12,721 nucleotides of DNA from SURF-21 sp964592775 (GTDB taxonomy: Bacteria > Actinomycetota > Geothermincolia > Geothermincolales > RBG-13-55-18): the NCBI GenBank assembly GCA_964592775.1, contig CAZQFX010000082.1, positions 1 through 12,721 of the forward strand. The letters run 5' to 3'. The translations under genes were made by a program, and so were the position numbers. Positions 1-7,040 of this stretch are shown here, in pieces. How positions within the stretch are numbered: position 1 is the stretch's first letter; each line of letters opens with the position of its first letter. The notes beneath the pieces were generated by a model. The model searched no databases. It saw only the letters and a program-made list of their open reading frames with translations, and was not told the origin of the DNA.

Positions 1-16
1 CACAGTTGGCGGGGAT

Positions 17-62
17 GCAGCGGCGACCTGTTGCGAGCGTATTTACGGATCGGGGCACTAAG
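17..62 (-). repeat. Dispersed repeat arm, diverged copy at left window end
   Basis: Read on the minus strand, this segment matches the repeat at 12667-12721 and the two arms at 8942-9098. All share a CTTAG/CCTAAG-like edge, a TCCGTAAATACG core and a CGCTGC-type inner edge. This copy is the most diverged: the GGTAACGTATCGA block is replaced by unrelated-looking bases. Its inner edge points off the left end of the window, so the other arm of a palindrome may lie outside. Confidence 0.55.
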
Positions 63-478
63 TACTCCGCTTTATAACCATACCCATGCCCGCCACCTGG
101 GACCCGCGCCTCTTCCGGCGGCGAGGCACGGGTAGGGTTTTATATGCAGGCGCCACCCGGGCGGGGGGCCATTTCGCGGCCGGGCGCCGGTGACGGCCTC
201 CCAACCCGGGCATATGTATTCCTCGAACTTCATCCCGTTTCCGGGTGGTGACGCACAAGGAGAAAAATATAGAATATTAACGCTTGCTTAATACAAGTGA
301 CGACAAGGCGCCGACGTGTGTTTTATTGGCCGTCGGAATAGCCCAATCGCGATCCCGTCGCGCATTGCCGCGCGGACGATTCTGGTCCCTGAAGGGTTTT
401 CCCCGCGAGGAGGTGGTGGATGTAAGCAGCTTGCATATACTTCAATAGCGGTATGGTTGTTTTAGGGAGGTGAGGTAG
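63..478. other. Region without a convincing gene
   Basis: Roughly 400 bases that hold no gene I trust. The first 200 bases are very GC-rich with several short inverted segments. Minus-strand ORFs here (66 and 53 residues) lack a good ribosome binding site and have arginine/proline-rich shadow-like composition. From about 262 the sequence turns AT-richer (near 265-300 and 428-460), as expected of a promoter region for the plus-strand genes that follow. A weak -35/-10-like pair, TTGCAT and TATGGT, lies near 431-457 with a 15-base spacer, too poor to call. I recognise no riboswitch. Confidence 0.4.
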
Positions 479-661
479 TTGCCTAGTTGGAAGGACAAGA
501 ACGATAAGCGCACAGGAAGCGTCCACGACGTGAAGTACTTCGAGATCATCGAGGAGGATAAGGCGGCGGCGAAGAAGCCCGCGAAGAAGGCGGCCGCCTA
601 CGAGCGCGGCATTCGCGCATGCCGGACGGGGAGATGGGCCTGGAGGAGCACATGCAGATAA
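479..661 (+). CDS. Small lysine-rich hypothetical protein (60 aa)
   Basis: I do not recognise this protein. It starts at a TTG preceded by a strong purine-rich ribosome binding site (AGGGAGGTGAGG, about 464-475). The first 40 residues look real: GC-rich third positions, a charged N-terminus (MPSWKDKNDKR) and a Lys/Ala-rich stretch (AAAKKPAKKAAA, about residues 29-40) like histone-type or ribosome-associated tails. The last 20 residues (RACRTGRWAWRSTCR) have poor codon bias and look like a shadow of the next gene's frame, so a frameshift or a different true end is possible. The stop overlaps the ATG of the dehydrogenase (652) by 10 bases, which would allow translational coupling. No function is proposed. 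Confidence 0.45.
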   Translation: MPSWKDKNDKRTGSVHDVKYFEIIEEDKAAAKKPAKKAAAYERGIRACRTGRWAWRSTCR

Positions 662-1879
662 AGAACGTATTCGTGGCGGGCGCGGGGTACATGGGGAACG
701 GCATCGCCCAGGNNNNNNNNNNTCTCCGCCACCGCCGGCTACCGGGTGGCCATGTGCGACGTGAGCGAGGCATGCCTCGCCGCGGGGATGGATGCCGTGA
801 GGAGTTCCCTGGCGAAGCTCCTCTCCAAGGACAAGATAAGCCGAGAGCGGCACGATGCCGCCCTCTCCAGCATCACCACCACCCGCGAACTCCGGGACGC
901 GGCGGACGCCGACATCGTTGTGGAGGCCATACCGGAGAAGCTGGAGCTGAAGCGGGACCTCTTCTCCCGCCTGGACGGGATCTGCCCGCCCCATACCATC
1001 ATCGCCACCAACACCTCGGCCATACCCATATCCTCCATCGCCGCCGCCACCGCCCGGCCGGACAAGGTGGTGGGCATCCACTTCTTCGGTCCCGTGCCCC
1101 TGCTGCTCCTGGTGGAGGTCATCAGGGGCCTGCTCACCTCGGACGCGACCATGTCCGCCGCCGACGCCTGGGCGCGCAGCCTGGGCAAGGAGACGGTGCT
1201 GGTGCTCAAGGACCACGCCGGTTTCGTGGCCAACCGCGCCAGCATCCCCTCCAGCATCGAGGCCGTGCGCATGGTGGAAGACGGCATCGCCACCCCCGAG
1301 GAGATCGACCGCGCCACCGGGGGTTACGACCTCGGGGTGGGGCCGCTGCAGATCCTGGACAACGCCGGCCTGGACGTGGGCATGAGCGCGGCCATGGCCA
1401 TCTACGAGGACACAAGGGACCCCAAGTTCTTCCCCCCTACCCTCATGCGGCGCATGGTGGCGGCGGGCCTGCTGGGGCGCAAGGCGGGCAAGGGATTCTA
1501 CGATTACTCGAGCGGCAGGCGCGAGAGCTACATGGTCCTCGCGGACAAGAGCGAGGAGGAGCGCGCGGCGCGCCTCTCTGGGCTGCTGCTGCGCTTCATC
1601 ATGCCCAACCTGCTGGAGGCCGTACGCCTGCTCGAGGCCGGGGTCTCCACGGTGGAGGACATCGACAAGGCCAACCGCCTGGGATTCAACCTGCCCCAGG
1701 GTTTCTTGGAGATCGCGGACGGCCTCGGCCTGGACACGGTCGCCGAGGCGGCCATGGGCTTCTACGAGGAGGCCGGGGACGCGAAGTTCTTCCCCCCTCC
1801 CCTGCTGCGGCGCATGGTGGCGGCGGGGACGCTGGGGCATAAGAGCGGCCGGGGCTTCTACGACTACGGTGCGGCTTGA
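652..1879 (+). CDS. 3-hydroxyacyl-CoA dehydrogenase with two C-terminal domains
   Basis: NAD-dependent oxidation of 3-hydroxyacyl-CoA to 3-ketoacyl-CoA in beta-oxidation or a related CoA pathway, cytoplasmic. The start at 652 follows GGAGGA (642-647); ATGs at 619 and 634 are in frame but less well placed. With the N run removed the product is 405 residues. It has a Rossmann nucleotide-binding motif GAGYMG (10-15), NTSA with Ser119, His140 and Glu152 of the catalytic dyad (HFF...VEVI), and Asn191 in GFVANR. Two tandem 3HCDH C-terminal domains follow (about 186-283 and 306-403), each ending in KxGxGFYDY-like sequence. The usual HFFNPxP is HFFGPVP here (Gly143 for Asn) and the usual Lys before LVEVI is Leu. 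The tandem layout recalls PaaH/PaaC-type enzymes, but substrate range is unknown. It lies upstream of an acyl-CoA ligase. Confidence 0.88.
713..722. other. Assembly gap (10 Ns) inside the dehydrogenase gene
   Basis: Ten Ns interrupt the gene right after GIAQ of the Rossmann motif. The base before the gap (g, 712) joined to the two bases after it (tc, 723-724) makes GTC, Val, giving GIAQVSATAGYRV, exactly the expected helix and strand of the fold. The gap therefore most likely stands for zero missing bases. Confidence 0.9.
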
Positions 1880-1905
1880 ACGTGTTCGCGGCAGCGAGCG
1901 CGATA

Positions 1906-1938
1906 TTGACGCCAGGGCGCGAAAGTAATATGTATAGT
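1906..1938 (+). promoter_or_regulatory. Putative sigma-70-type promoter for the acyl-CoA ligase
   Basis: TTGACG (1906-1911) is followed after 17 bases by TATGTA (1929-1934), with an overlapping TATAGT (1933-1938) that is the better -10 match but at a long spacing. It sits in a locally AT-rich patch about 130 bases upstream of the ligase start. A moderate match only. Confidence 0.35.
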
Positions 1939-2066
1939 TATTGAGCCGGGTGCCCCATGAGGAGTGCGGGTATCCGCGCGAGCGTGGCGAGCCGGGAACT
2001 CCGGATCCGCCGCTCACGAGGTTGAAGAGTCCGAGGCAAGAAGATCTGAAACATGGGAGGGGAAAA

Positions 2067-3722
2067 ATGGAAAAGGTCTGGCTGCAGCACTACGACTACT
2101 TCGTCCCTGAAAACATCCGTTATCCGAAGATACCCCTGTACCAACTGCTGGAACTGACCTGCGTGAAATACGACGAGAGTGTGGCCGCCATCTTCTTCGA
2201 CCAGAAGATGACCTACGGCGAGTTGCGCGACAATGTGCGCAGGATGGCCACGGCCCTCAAGAGCATGGGGGTGCGGAAGGGCGACCGCGTGGCGCTCATG
2301 CTCCCCAACTGCCCCCAGTTCATCATCTCCTATTACGGGGTGCTTGAGGCGGGCGCCACGGTGGTCAACGTGAGCCCCCTGCACGTGGAGCGTGAACTCG
2401 AGTACGAGTTCAACGACTCCGGCTCCGAGACCCTCATCTACCTCGACCTCTTCGACGCGCGCATCCAGGCGGTTAAGGGCGTAACCCCCCTGAAGCGGCT
2501 CATCGTCACCGGCATCACCGACTACATGGAGACCCCGGTCGATCCCTCCGTGGCCAAGGGCGCGGACACCTCCTGGTTCCGGGAGGTCATCGCCGATTCC
2601 ACCCCCGAGGTGGCGGACGTAGATATAGATCCCGAGGTGGACCTGGCGGCGCTGCAGTATACGGGCGGCACCACCGGCCTGCCCAAGGGGGTCATGCTCA
2701 CCCACCGCAACCTGCTGGCCAACGCCATGCAGTGCTCTGCGTGGGCAAAGGAGTTCTCGGAGCGAGGTGCTGATGTATATCTTGACATCATCCCCTTCTT
2801 CCATTCCTACGGCCAGACGGTGGGCATGAACACGGCCATCCTCAACGCCGCCACCATGATCCTCATCCCCCAGTTCGAGATCAACATGCTGCTGCAGGCC
2901 ATCCAGAAGTACAAGCCCAATTTCTTCCCCGGGGTGCCCACCCTCTACGTGGCCATCCTCAGCCACCCCGATGCGCTGGACTACGGTGTGGACAAGCTCA
3001 GGCTGTGCAACTCCGGCTCCGCCCCCATCCCCATCGAGGTCATCAAGCAGTTCAGCCGCATCTCCGGCGGCATCTTTTGCGAGGGCTACGGCTTATCCGA
3101 GGCCTCGCCCGTTACGCACTCCAACCCCATCATGGGCATGAAGAAAGTGGGCTCCATCGGCGTGCCCTTCCCCGACACCGAGGCCAAGATCGTGGACGCG
3201 GAGACGGGAGAGAAGGAACTCGGCCCCAACGAGCCGGGCGAGCTCATCATCCGCGGTCCCCAGGTGATGAGCGGCTACTGGGAGAAACCGGAGGAGACGG
3301 CGATTACCCTCAAGGACGGATGGCTCTATACCGGGGACATCGGCACCATGGACGAGGACGGCTACTTCTACATCGTGGACCGCAAGAAGGACATGATCAT
3401 CGCCGGCGGGTTCAATATCTACCCGCGCGAGGTGGACGAAGTCCTCTACGAGCACCCCAAGGTGCAGGAGGCCGTGACCGTGGGCATCCCGGACGAGTAC
3501 CGCGGCGAGACGGTGAAGGTGTACATCGTGCTCAAGCCGGGCGAGGAGTGCACGGAGGAGGAGATCATCTCCTACTGCCGCGAGCGCCTGGCCGCCTACA
3601 AGGCGCCGCGCATGGTGGAGTTCCGCGCCGAGTTGCCCAAGACCATGGTGGGCAAGATCCTGCGCCGCGCCCTGCGCGAGGAAGAGGCCGCCAAACAGCA
3701 GGAGCGGAAGGGCGAGGGTTGA
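2067..3722 (+). CDS. Long-chain fatty-acid--CoA ligase (AMP-forming)
   Basis: Activates a carboxylic acid, probably a medium or long-chain fatty acid, to its CoA thioester using ATP. The ORF is open further upstream, but ATG 2067 follows GGGAGGGG (2055-2062) and begins the conserved part, giving 551 residues, normal for FadD-type ligases. Visible ANL-superfamily motifs: P-loop TGGTTGLPKG (199-208), YGLSEA (341-346), YTGD with Asp424, the DRKKD hinge (438-442), GGFNIYPREVDEVL in the C-terminal domain, and the adenylation lysine Lys530 in MVGKILRR. There is no signal peptide or membrane segment. It follows a 3-hydroxyacyl-CoA dehydrogenase on the same strand, consistent with fatty acid degradation, though 187 bases and a possible promoter separate them. 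Exact chain length cannot be read from the sequence. Confidence 0.92.
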   Translation: MEKVWLQHYDYFVPENIRYPKIPLYQLLELTCVKYDESVAAIFFDQKMTYGELRDNVRRMATALKSMGVRKGDRVALMLPNCPQFIISYYGVLEAGATVVNVSPLHVERELEYEFNDSGSETLIYLDLFDARIQAVKGVTPLKRLIVTGITDYMETPVDPSVAKGADTSWFREVIADSTPEVADVDIDPEVDLAALQYTGGTTGLPKGVMLTHRNLLANAMQCSAWAKEFSERGADVYLDIIPFFHSYGQTVGMNTAILNAATMILIPQFEINMLLQAIQKYKPNFFPGVPTLYVAILSHPDALDYGVDKLRLCNSGSAPIPIEVIKQFSRISGGIFCEGYGLSEASPVTHSNPIMGMKKVGSIGVPFPDTEAKIVDAETGEKELGPNEPGELIIRGPQVMSGYWEKPEETAITLKDGWLYTGDIGTMDEDGYFYIVDRKKDMIIAGGFNIYPREVDEVLYEHPKVQEAVTVGIPDEYRGETVKVYIVLKPGEECTEEEIISYCRERLAAYKAPRMVEFRAELPKTMVGKILRRALREEEAAKQQERKGEG

Positions 3723-3741
3723 GCGGAGCCTTTGGAAAACT

Positions 3742-3768
3742 GGGGGCGCGGCACACCGCGCCCCCTTT
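3742..3768 (+). terminator. Hairpin terminator after the acyl-CoA ligase
   Basis: GGGGGCGCGG (3742-3751) and its perfect complement CCGCGCCCCC (3756-3765) enclose a CACA tetraloop and are followed by TTT. It begins 20 bases after the ligase stop. The T-run is short, but stem strength and position fit an intrinsic terminator. Confidence 0.75.
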
Positions 3769-3836
3769 CCCATGGGGCCCCATCTCCAATGGCGTCAAAG
3801 CTATGATCCTCGGAAATGTCCATCACTTGCTCCCGG

Positions 3837-3844
3837 AAGGAGGG
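3837..3844 (+). promoter_or_regulatory. Ribosome binding site setting the start at 3851
   Basis: AAGGAGGG lies 6 bases before ATG 3851. A nearer ATG at 3846 is out of frame, and the in-frame ATG at 3804 has no such site, so 3851 is chosen as the start. Confidence 0.7.
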
Positions 3845-3850
3845 TATGGA

Positions 3851-4839
3851 ATGGAATGGGAGACCGGACTCAAGCGGGCCACCAGCGAGGGAGACGAGGT
3901 CAGGGCGGACGAGATCGCCGCCGCGGCGCTGGAGGGAGGGGTCGCTCCCAAGGACCTCCTCGAGAGGGGAGCCGTTGCCGGCATCTACGAGGCCGGCAGG
4001 CTGTGGCAGGAAGGGACTTACTTCCTTCCCGACATCATCCTCGCCACCGAGGCCTACAAGGAAGTGATGAAGCGCATCGAGCCGCTGCTGGAGAGCGGCG
4101 ACGTCACCTACAACAAGGGCATGGCCCACGCCTACGGGCTGCGCCTCGGGAAGCTGGACGGCTTCGAGCGCCTCATCGCCGCCATCTACGGTACCCCCGA
4201 CCGCGTGCCCGTCCTGGCCCGGCCCTACACCTATGCCATGGGCATGCACGGGCTCACCGGCAAGGTCTTCTTCTCCGAGCCCAGGCCCTTCATTCACGCC
4301 TCCTGCAATTTCGCGCGTTAATCGGCATCGACTTCTGGTCGCCGGTGTTCGACTTCTACAACATCGAGCTGGAGGCCCTGGGGCAGAAGCTAATCTGGCG
4401 CGACCGCAGCGAGCCCGACGTGGACACCTCGGAGCCGCTCATCAAGAGCGAGGAGGACTTCGGGCGCCTGCGGCCGCCGCGCCCCGGGGTGGACGGGCGC
4501 ATGCCCTTCGTGCTGGAATCCTACAGGCGCTACGCGGACGAGAAGAAGGTGTGCCTCGTGCTCAACGTGAGACCGGATCTCGTCGAGGAGGGGCCGCCCG
4601 AGGCCATCGCGGAAAACGTGCGAAAGCTGATCGGGGAGGGGGCCGGCAAGGGCAAGTTCGTGCTGTTGATGAACCTGGTGCCCATCGGCACTCCGGTGGA
4701 GCACGTGCACGCGGCGGTGGCCGCGGCGAAGCGGTTCGGCGCCTACCCCATCGCCTCCGACCTGGAAAGCCGGGCCTTCCGCATGCCCGAGTTCCCGCCC
4801 TTCGCGGACTGGATGAATAATGAAGGCCTGCCCGTCTGA
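3851..4839 (+). pseudogene. Corrinoid/URO-D methyltransferase-like gene, frameshifted and shortened
   Basis: The first frame (3851-4321) encodes a helical segment like the B12-binding cap domain of methionine synthase-type corrinoid proteins (about residues 1-84, ending LLESGDV), then the start of a uroporphyrinogen decarboxylase-family (URO-D) barrel: DGFERLIAAIYGTPDRVPV. That frame stops at TAA 4319-4321. The matching sequence continues in another frame (LIGIDFWSPVFDFYN...) to 4839. One extra T at GCGCGTTAATC restores ARLIGID, giving 329 residues. The cobalamin-binding Rossmann domain with DxHxxG is absent between cap and barrel, and the barrel jumps from about residue 230 (RRYADE) to the C-terminal KVCLVLNVRP block, lacking the central part with the His/Cys metal site. 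Intact relatives transfer methyl groups between substrate, corrinoid and a carrier. Likely a decayed copy; misassembly or a real short family is possible. Confidence 0.65.
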
Positions 4840-5119
4840 GTAGTATTGAACCGCCTGCAGGTGCTGCATTAGATCAATGGAGCATGCAAAGTTAGCATAT
4901 CTGATTGTAGACTTTCACATTCCCATAACCCTACATCGATTGCACCTCTATCAAAATAGCATGTTCATGCCACCCTTGAAAGAACATTGACTGAACCTTT
5001 GGCAATTACTGGCAGGAGAGGGCGAGATTCGGAGTCGCTAGAGATTGAATGTCTCTTGCCAATGGTTATGAAGCCTGGCGAATTCATCAAACTTTTCAGT
5101 GCTGACGACTAGAAAACGC
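4840..5119. other. AT-richer intergenic spacer
   Basis: About 280 bases clearly richer in A+T than the surrounding genes, especially 4865-5000. No RNA gene or clear terminator is seen. On the minus strand the end nearest the next gene (5038-5118) can be read as FLVVSTEKFDEF and some following residues before a stop, which is out of frame with that gene. Confidence 0.4.
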
Positions 5120-5395
5120 CTATTGCAAAGCCTCGACGCGGCGGACATAGACGCGGTACATGCGTTCGCCCCCGGACTTGAAGCACTCCGTACAACCCTC
5201 GGCGGCTTCCGCGTCCAGTTCCTCGAGCAGGCACTCGAAGCCAAGTTCCCCGTATTCGTCGAGGACGCGCTTGAGGTGGCCGCCCGCGGAAACCACGGCT
5301 TCCCTCCAGCCCTTCCCCCCGGCCTCCGCGGGATCGAGAAGCAGCCGGCAGTGCGGGGGGAAGTTGGCTCCGCTCCGTTTTCTCTCTTCCCGCAC
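5120..5395 (-). CDS. Hypothetical protein, 91 aa
   Basis: I do not recognise a named family. The product is soluble and mixed-charge: a basic N-terminus (MREERKRSG), the stretch NFPPHCRLLLDP, a glycine pair with Trp (GGKGWREAV), an acidic helix-like middle (DEYGELGFECLLEELDAEAAEG), and a basic end (ERMYRVYVRRVEALQ). Three cysteines are spread without a metal-site spacing, apart from CTEC. The start is GTG 5395 with AAGGAG about 10 bases upstream on the minus strand. GC-rich third positions favour this frame over the two other overlapping minus-strand frames. It lies on the same strand as, and downstream of, the inhibitor-like lipoprotein, but a hairpin separates them. No signal peptide or membrane segment. 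Confidence 0.6.
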   Translation of the reverse strand: MREERKRSGANFPPHCRLLLDPAEAGGKGWREAVVSAGGHLKRVLDEYGELGFECLLEELDAEAAEGCTECFKSGGERMYRVYVRRVEALQ

Positions 5396-5528
5396 CTGCT
5401 GTCCGCTCCTTTCGGCGCTTCACCCATGAGGCCCCCGGCCGTCTCCATCCATTATATCAACGGCGACCGCGGCACTTCCGTCGGAGCGCCGGCCTGAAAG
5501 GCATGGTGGTGCCGCCCGCCGCGCCAAT

Positions 5529-5565
5529 GGACCGGGCCCCGGAGGCATGCCGCGGGGCCCGGTCC
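5529..5565 (-). terminator. Strong GC hairpin downstream of the lipoprotein gene
   Basis: GGACCGGGCCCCG (5529-5541) and its exact complement (5553-5565) form a 13-bp stem with an 11-base loop, starting 26 bases past the lipoprotein stop. There is no T-run on either side, so termination is inferred from position and strength. Confidence 0.55.
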
Positions 5566-5591
5566 TGATTACGCGTCCTGAAACCGCTTCT

Positions 5592-6653
5592 CTACTTCAC
5601 GGTGACGTTGAACGTCTCGACCTGGGAAGGCGTGTCGCTGCCCGGCCCGTACAGGCCCAGCTTGATGGCCTGCTGGCCGGGGCCCAGGGCCTCGAAGGTG
5701 AACTCGGTGACGGCCTCGCCTCCGATCTGAGGGCTGGAACTGGTGGCGGAGCCCATGAACTTGAGCATGCTGGTGTTGACCTCCCCCGCCAGCCGCCACT
5801 GGTAGCCGGCCCCCCCCGCAGCCTTCACCTGCAGGATGAATACCTCCCCCCGCTGCGCGGTTATGGGGGCGGAAGGGTCGGTGTAGGTCTTGGGCGGCGT
5901 GGGTGCCGGCGCCGGAGCGGCGGTAACCGTCACCTTGACGTTATCCTTCCTCTCCACCGGGGCGCTGGCCCCCGGACCCTTATACTCCAGGACGAAGGAG
6001 GTGTTCCCCGCGTTCACCGCCTGGAATCTCCATACCTGCTGCTGGGGCGCCCCCATGGCGCCCCCGCCCGTGACGTCGTTGCTCACCAGTTTCAATATAT
6101 TGGCGTCGGGCTGCTGGGTCATGCTCCAGGAATATCCGGCAGAGGGGTTGGTGTCCAGGGTAAGGTCGAAGGTCTTCCCCGCCTCCAGCTTGAAGGACTG
6201 GTTTATCTCGTTGTCACCCTGGGCGACGTTAACGGTAAGGGTATAACGCTTCGCCGGGGGCGTCTCCGTGTCCCAGGCCTGTGAGTATTCCAGCACCATG
6301 GTGGTAGAGCCGACCCCTACCGCCTGGAACTGCCATACCTCCTCCCCCGGCGCTCCCACGAGGTCGCCGGACGGCGGCAAGAAGTCGTTGCTCACGAGCT
6401 GTACGATCTTGCCGTCGGGGGACCGGTCCGCCTGCCAGGTGTAACCGGTGGTGGGATTTGACTCCAGGCTGAAGTCGAAATACTGCCCCGTCTCCACGTC
6501 GAAAGTCTGCTTCATCTCCTCGGTAGTCACCTGCTCTCCGCCATCCACGTCGCCCTCGTCCTTCTTGCCGCAACCAGCGACAGCGAGAACAAGGCACAGC
6601 AGGAGCACGGTCGTGATCCCGAGTGTGGCTCTCCAAGTCCCTTTCTTACTCAT
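5592..6653 (-). CDS. Lipoprotein with three chagasin-like (I42) inhibitor domains
   Basis: A predicted exported lipoprotein of 353 residues. A basic N-terminus and hydrophobic stretch (about 11-27) end in lipobox VAGC with Cys28 as lipidation site, followed by a charged linker. Two clear chagasin-type repeats follow: NPTTGYTW (66-73) with GAPGEEVWQFQA (100-111), and NPSAGYSW (169-176) with GAPQQQVWRFQA (201-212). A Pro/Ala linker (245-255) leads to a third, weaker repeat with GGAGYQW (280-286) and FTFEALGPGQQ. Known chagasin-family proteins inhibit papain-like cysteine proteases by inserting the NPTTGxxW loop into the active site; single-domain proteins of about 110 residues are usual. The start has GAGGAGGT just upstream. 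Its role here, perhaps defence against foreign proteases or control of an own one, is inference; no protease gene is adjacent. Confidence 0.85.
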   Translation of the reverse strand: MSKKGTWRATLGITTVLLLCLVLAVAGCGKKDEGDVDGGEQVTTEEMKQTFDVETGQYFDFSLESNPTTGYTWQADRSPDGKIVQLVSNDFLPPSGDLVGAPGEEVWQFQAVGVGSTTMVLEYSQAWDTETPPAKRYTLTVNVAQGDNEINQSFKLEAGKTFDLTLDTNPSAGYSWSMTQQPDANILKLVSNDVTGGGAMGAPQQQVWRFQAVNAGNTSFVLEYKGPGASAPVERKDNVKVTVTAAPAPAPTPPKTYTDPSAPITAQRGEVFILQVKAAGGAGYQWRLAGEVNTSMLKFMGSATSSSPQIGGEAVTEFTFEALGPGQQAIKLGLYGPGSDTPSQVETFNVTVK

Positions 6654-7040
6654 CTCTACCTCCTCTATGCAAGGCTCTTTCCCTTCTTGCCAGATATTTT
6701 GCCATCAGACACGTGTTTTCCTTTAACGGCGTGCATGGGCCAAACGCCATGTGGGATGCTGGAATCATGGCCCCGCGGAGTAGGCGCGGATCGCTATTGA
6801 TCGTCGGGTGTCATGCATCCGGGTCCGGGCTCGAGCGGCAGGAGGAAGAACATGAAAGCAGCAGGGGGCATCATCGGCTTATTTATTGTGACCTACCTCC
6901 GGAGTTACCCACACTTCTCGGAGAAGAACCTTGTTTATCTGAGTGGGAATAGCGGCCGCCGTGCGCGCTGCTGTCCGCACCGTTGTGGCTCACTACCCGC
7001 CTTCCCATGGTTATCGCGCTTCTTTTCTTTTCGTGGGTGC
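6654..7040. other. Intergenic region with orphan start-like signal and inverted repeat
   Basis: This stretch separates the lipoprotein and 4Fe-4S genes. On the plus strand an AGGAGG-like site (6840-6846) precedes ATG 6852, which would start a hydrophobic peptide (MKAAGGIIGLFIVTYL), but the frame then runs through repeat sequence and antisense to the 4Fe-4S gene, where it looks like a shadow. The segment 6905-6957 is one half of an inverted repeat pair. The part 6961-7040 shows nothing I can name. Confidence 0.4.
6905..6957 (+). repeat. Inverted repeat, left copy
   Basis: Matches the reverse complement of 9184-9245: the 15-mer CACTTCTCGGAGAAG at 6912-6926 is identical, followed after 9 bases by TATCTGAG (6936-6943) and then AGCGGCC (6951-6957), with the same order and nearly the same spacing in the other copy. 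The CTTCTCGGAGAAG centre is itself nearly palindromic. Confidence 0.6.

Noticed and set aside
63..258. Possible riboswitch or structured RNA in the GC-rich leader
   Set aside because: Several short inverted segments exist, but none of the conserved motifs of known riboswitch classes that I looked for (cobalamin, ydaO) is present.
323..2017. Minus-strand ORF of 564 residues antisense to the dehydrogenase
   Set aside because: It spans the N run, is rich in His/Arg/Gly/Ala repeats typical of GC-rich shadows, and lies opposite a gene with clear family motifs.
1941..2066. Upstream extension of the acyl-CoA ligase
   Set aside because: The added 42 residues are Pro/Arg-rich and unlike the family; the ATG at 2067 has a good ribosome binding site.
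1938..2966. Minus-strand ORF of 342 residues opposite the acyl-CoA ligase
   Set aside because: Shadow composition (Gly, His, Val, Asp rich, no motif) opposite a well-supported ligase frame.
5038..5448. Minus-strand ORF of 136 residues overlapping the small gene
   Set aside because: Its main part is Ser/Arg/Pro-rich shadow; codon bias supports the 5120-5395 frame instead. Only its tail was kept as a low-interest observation.
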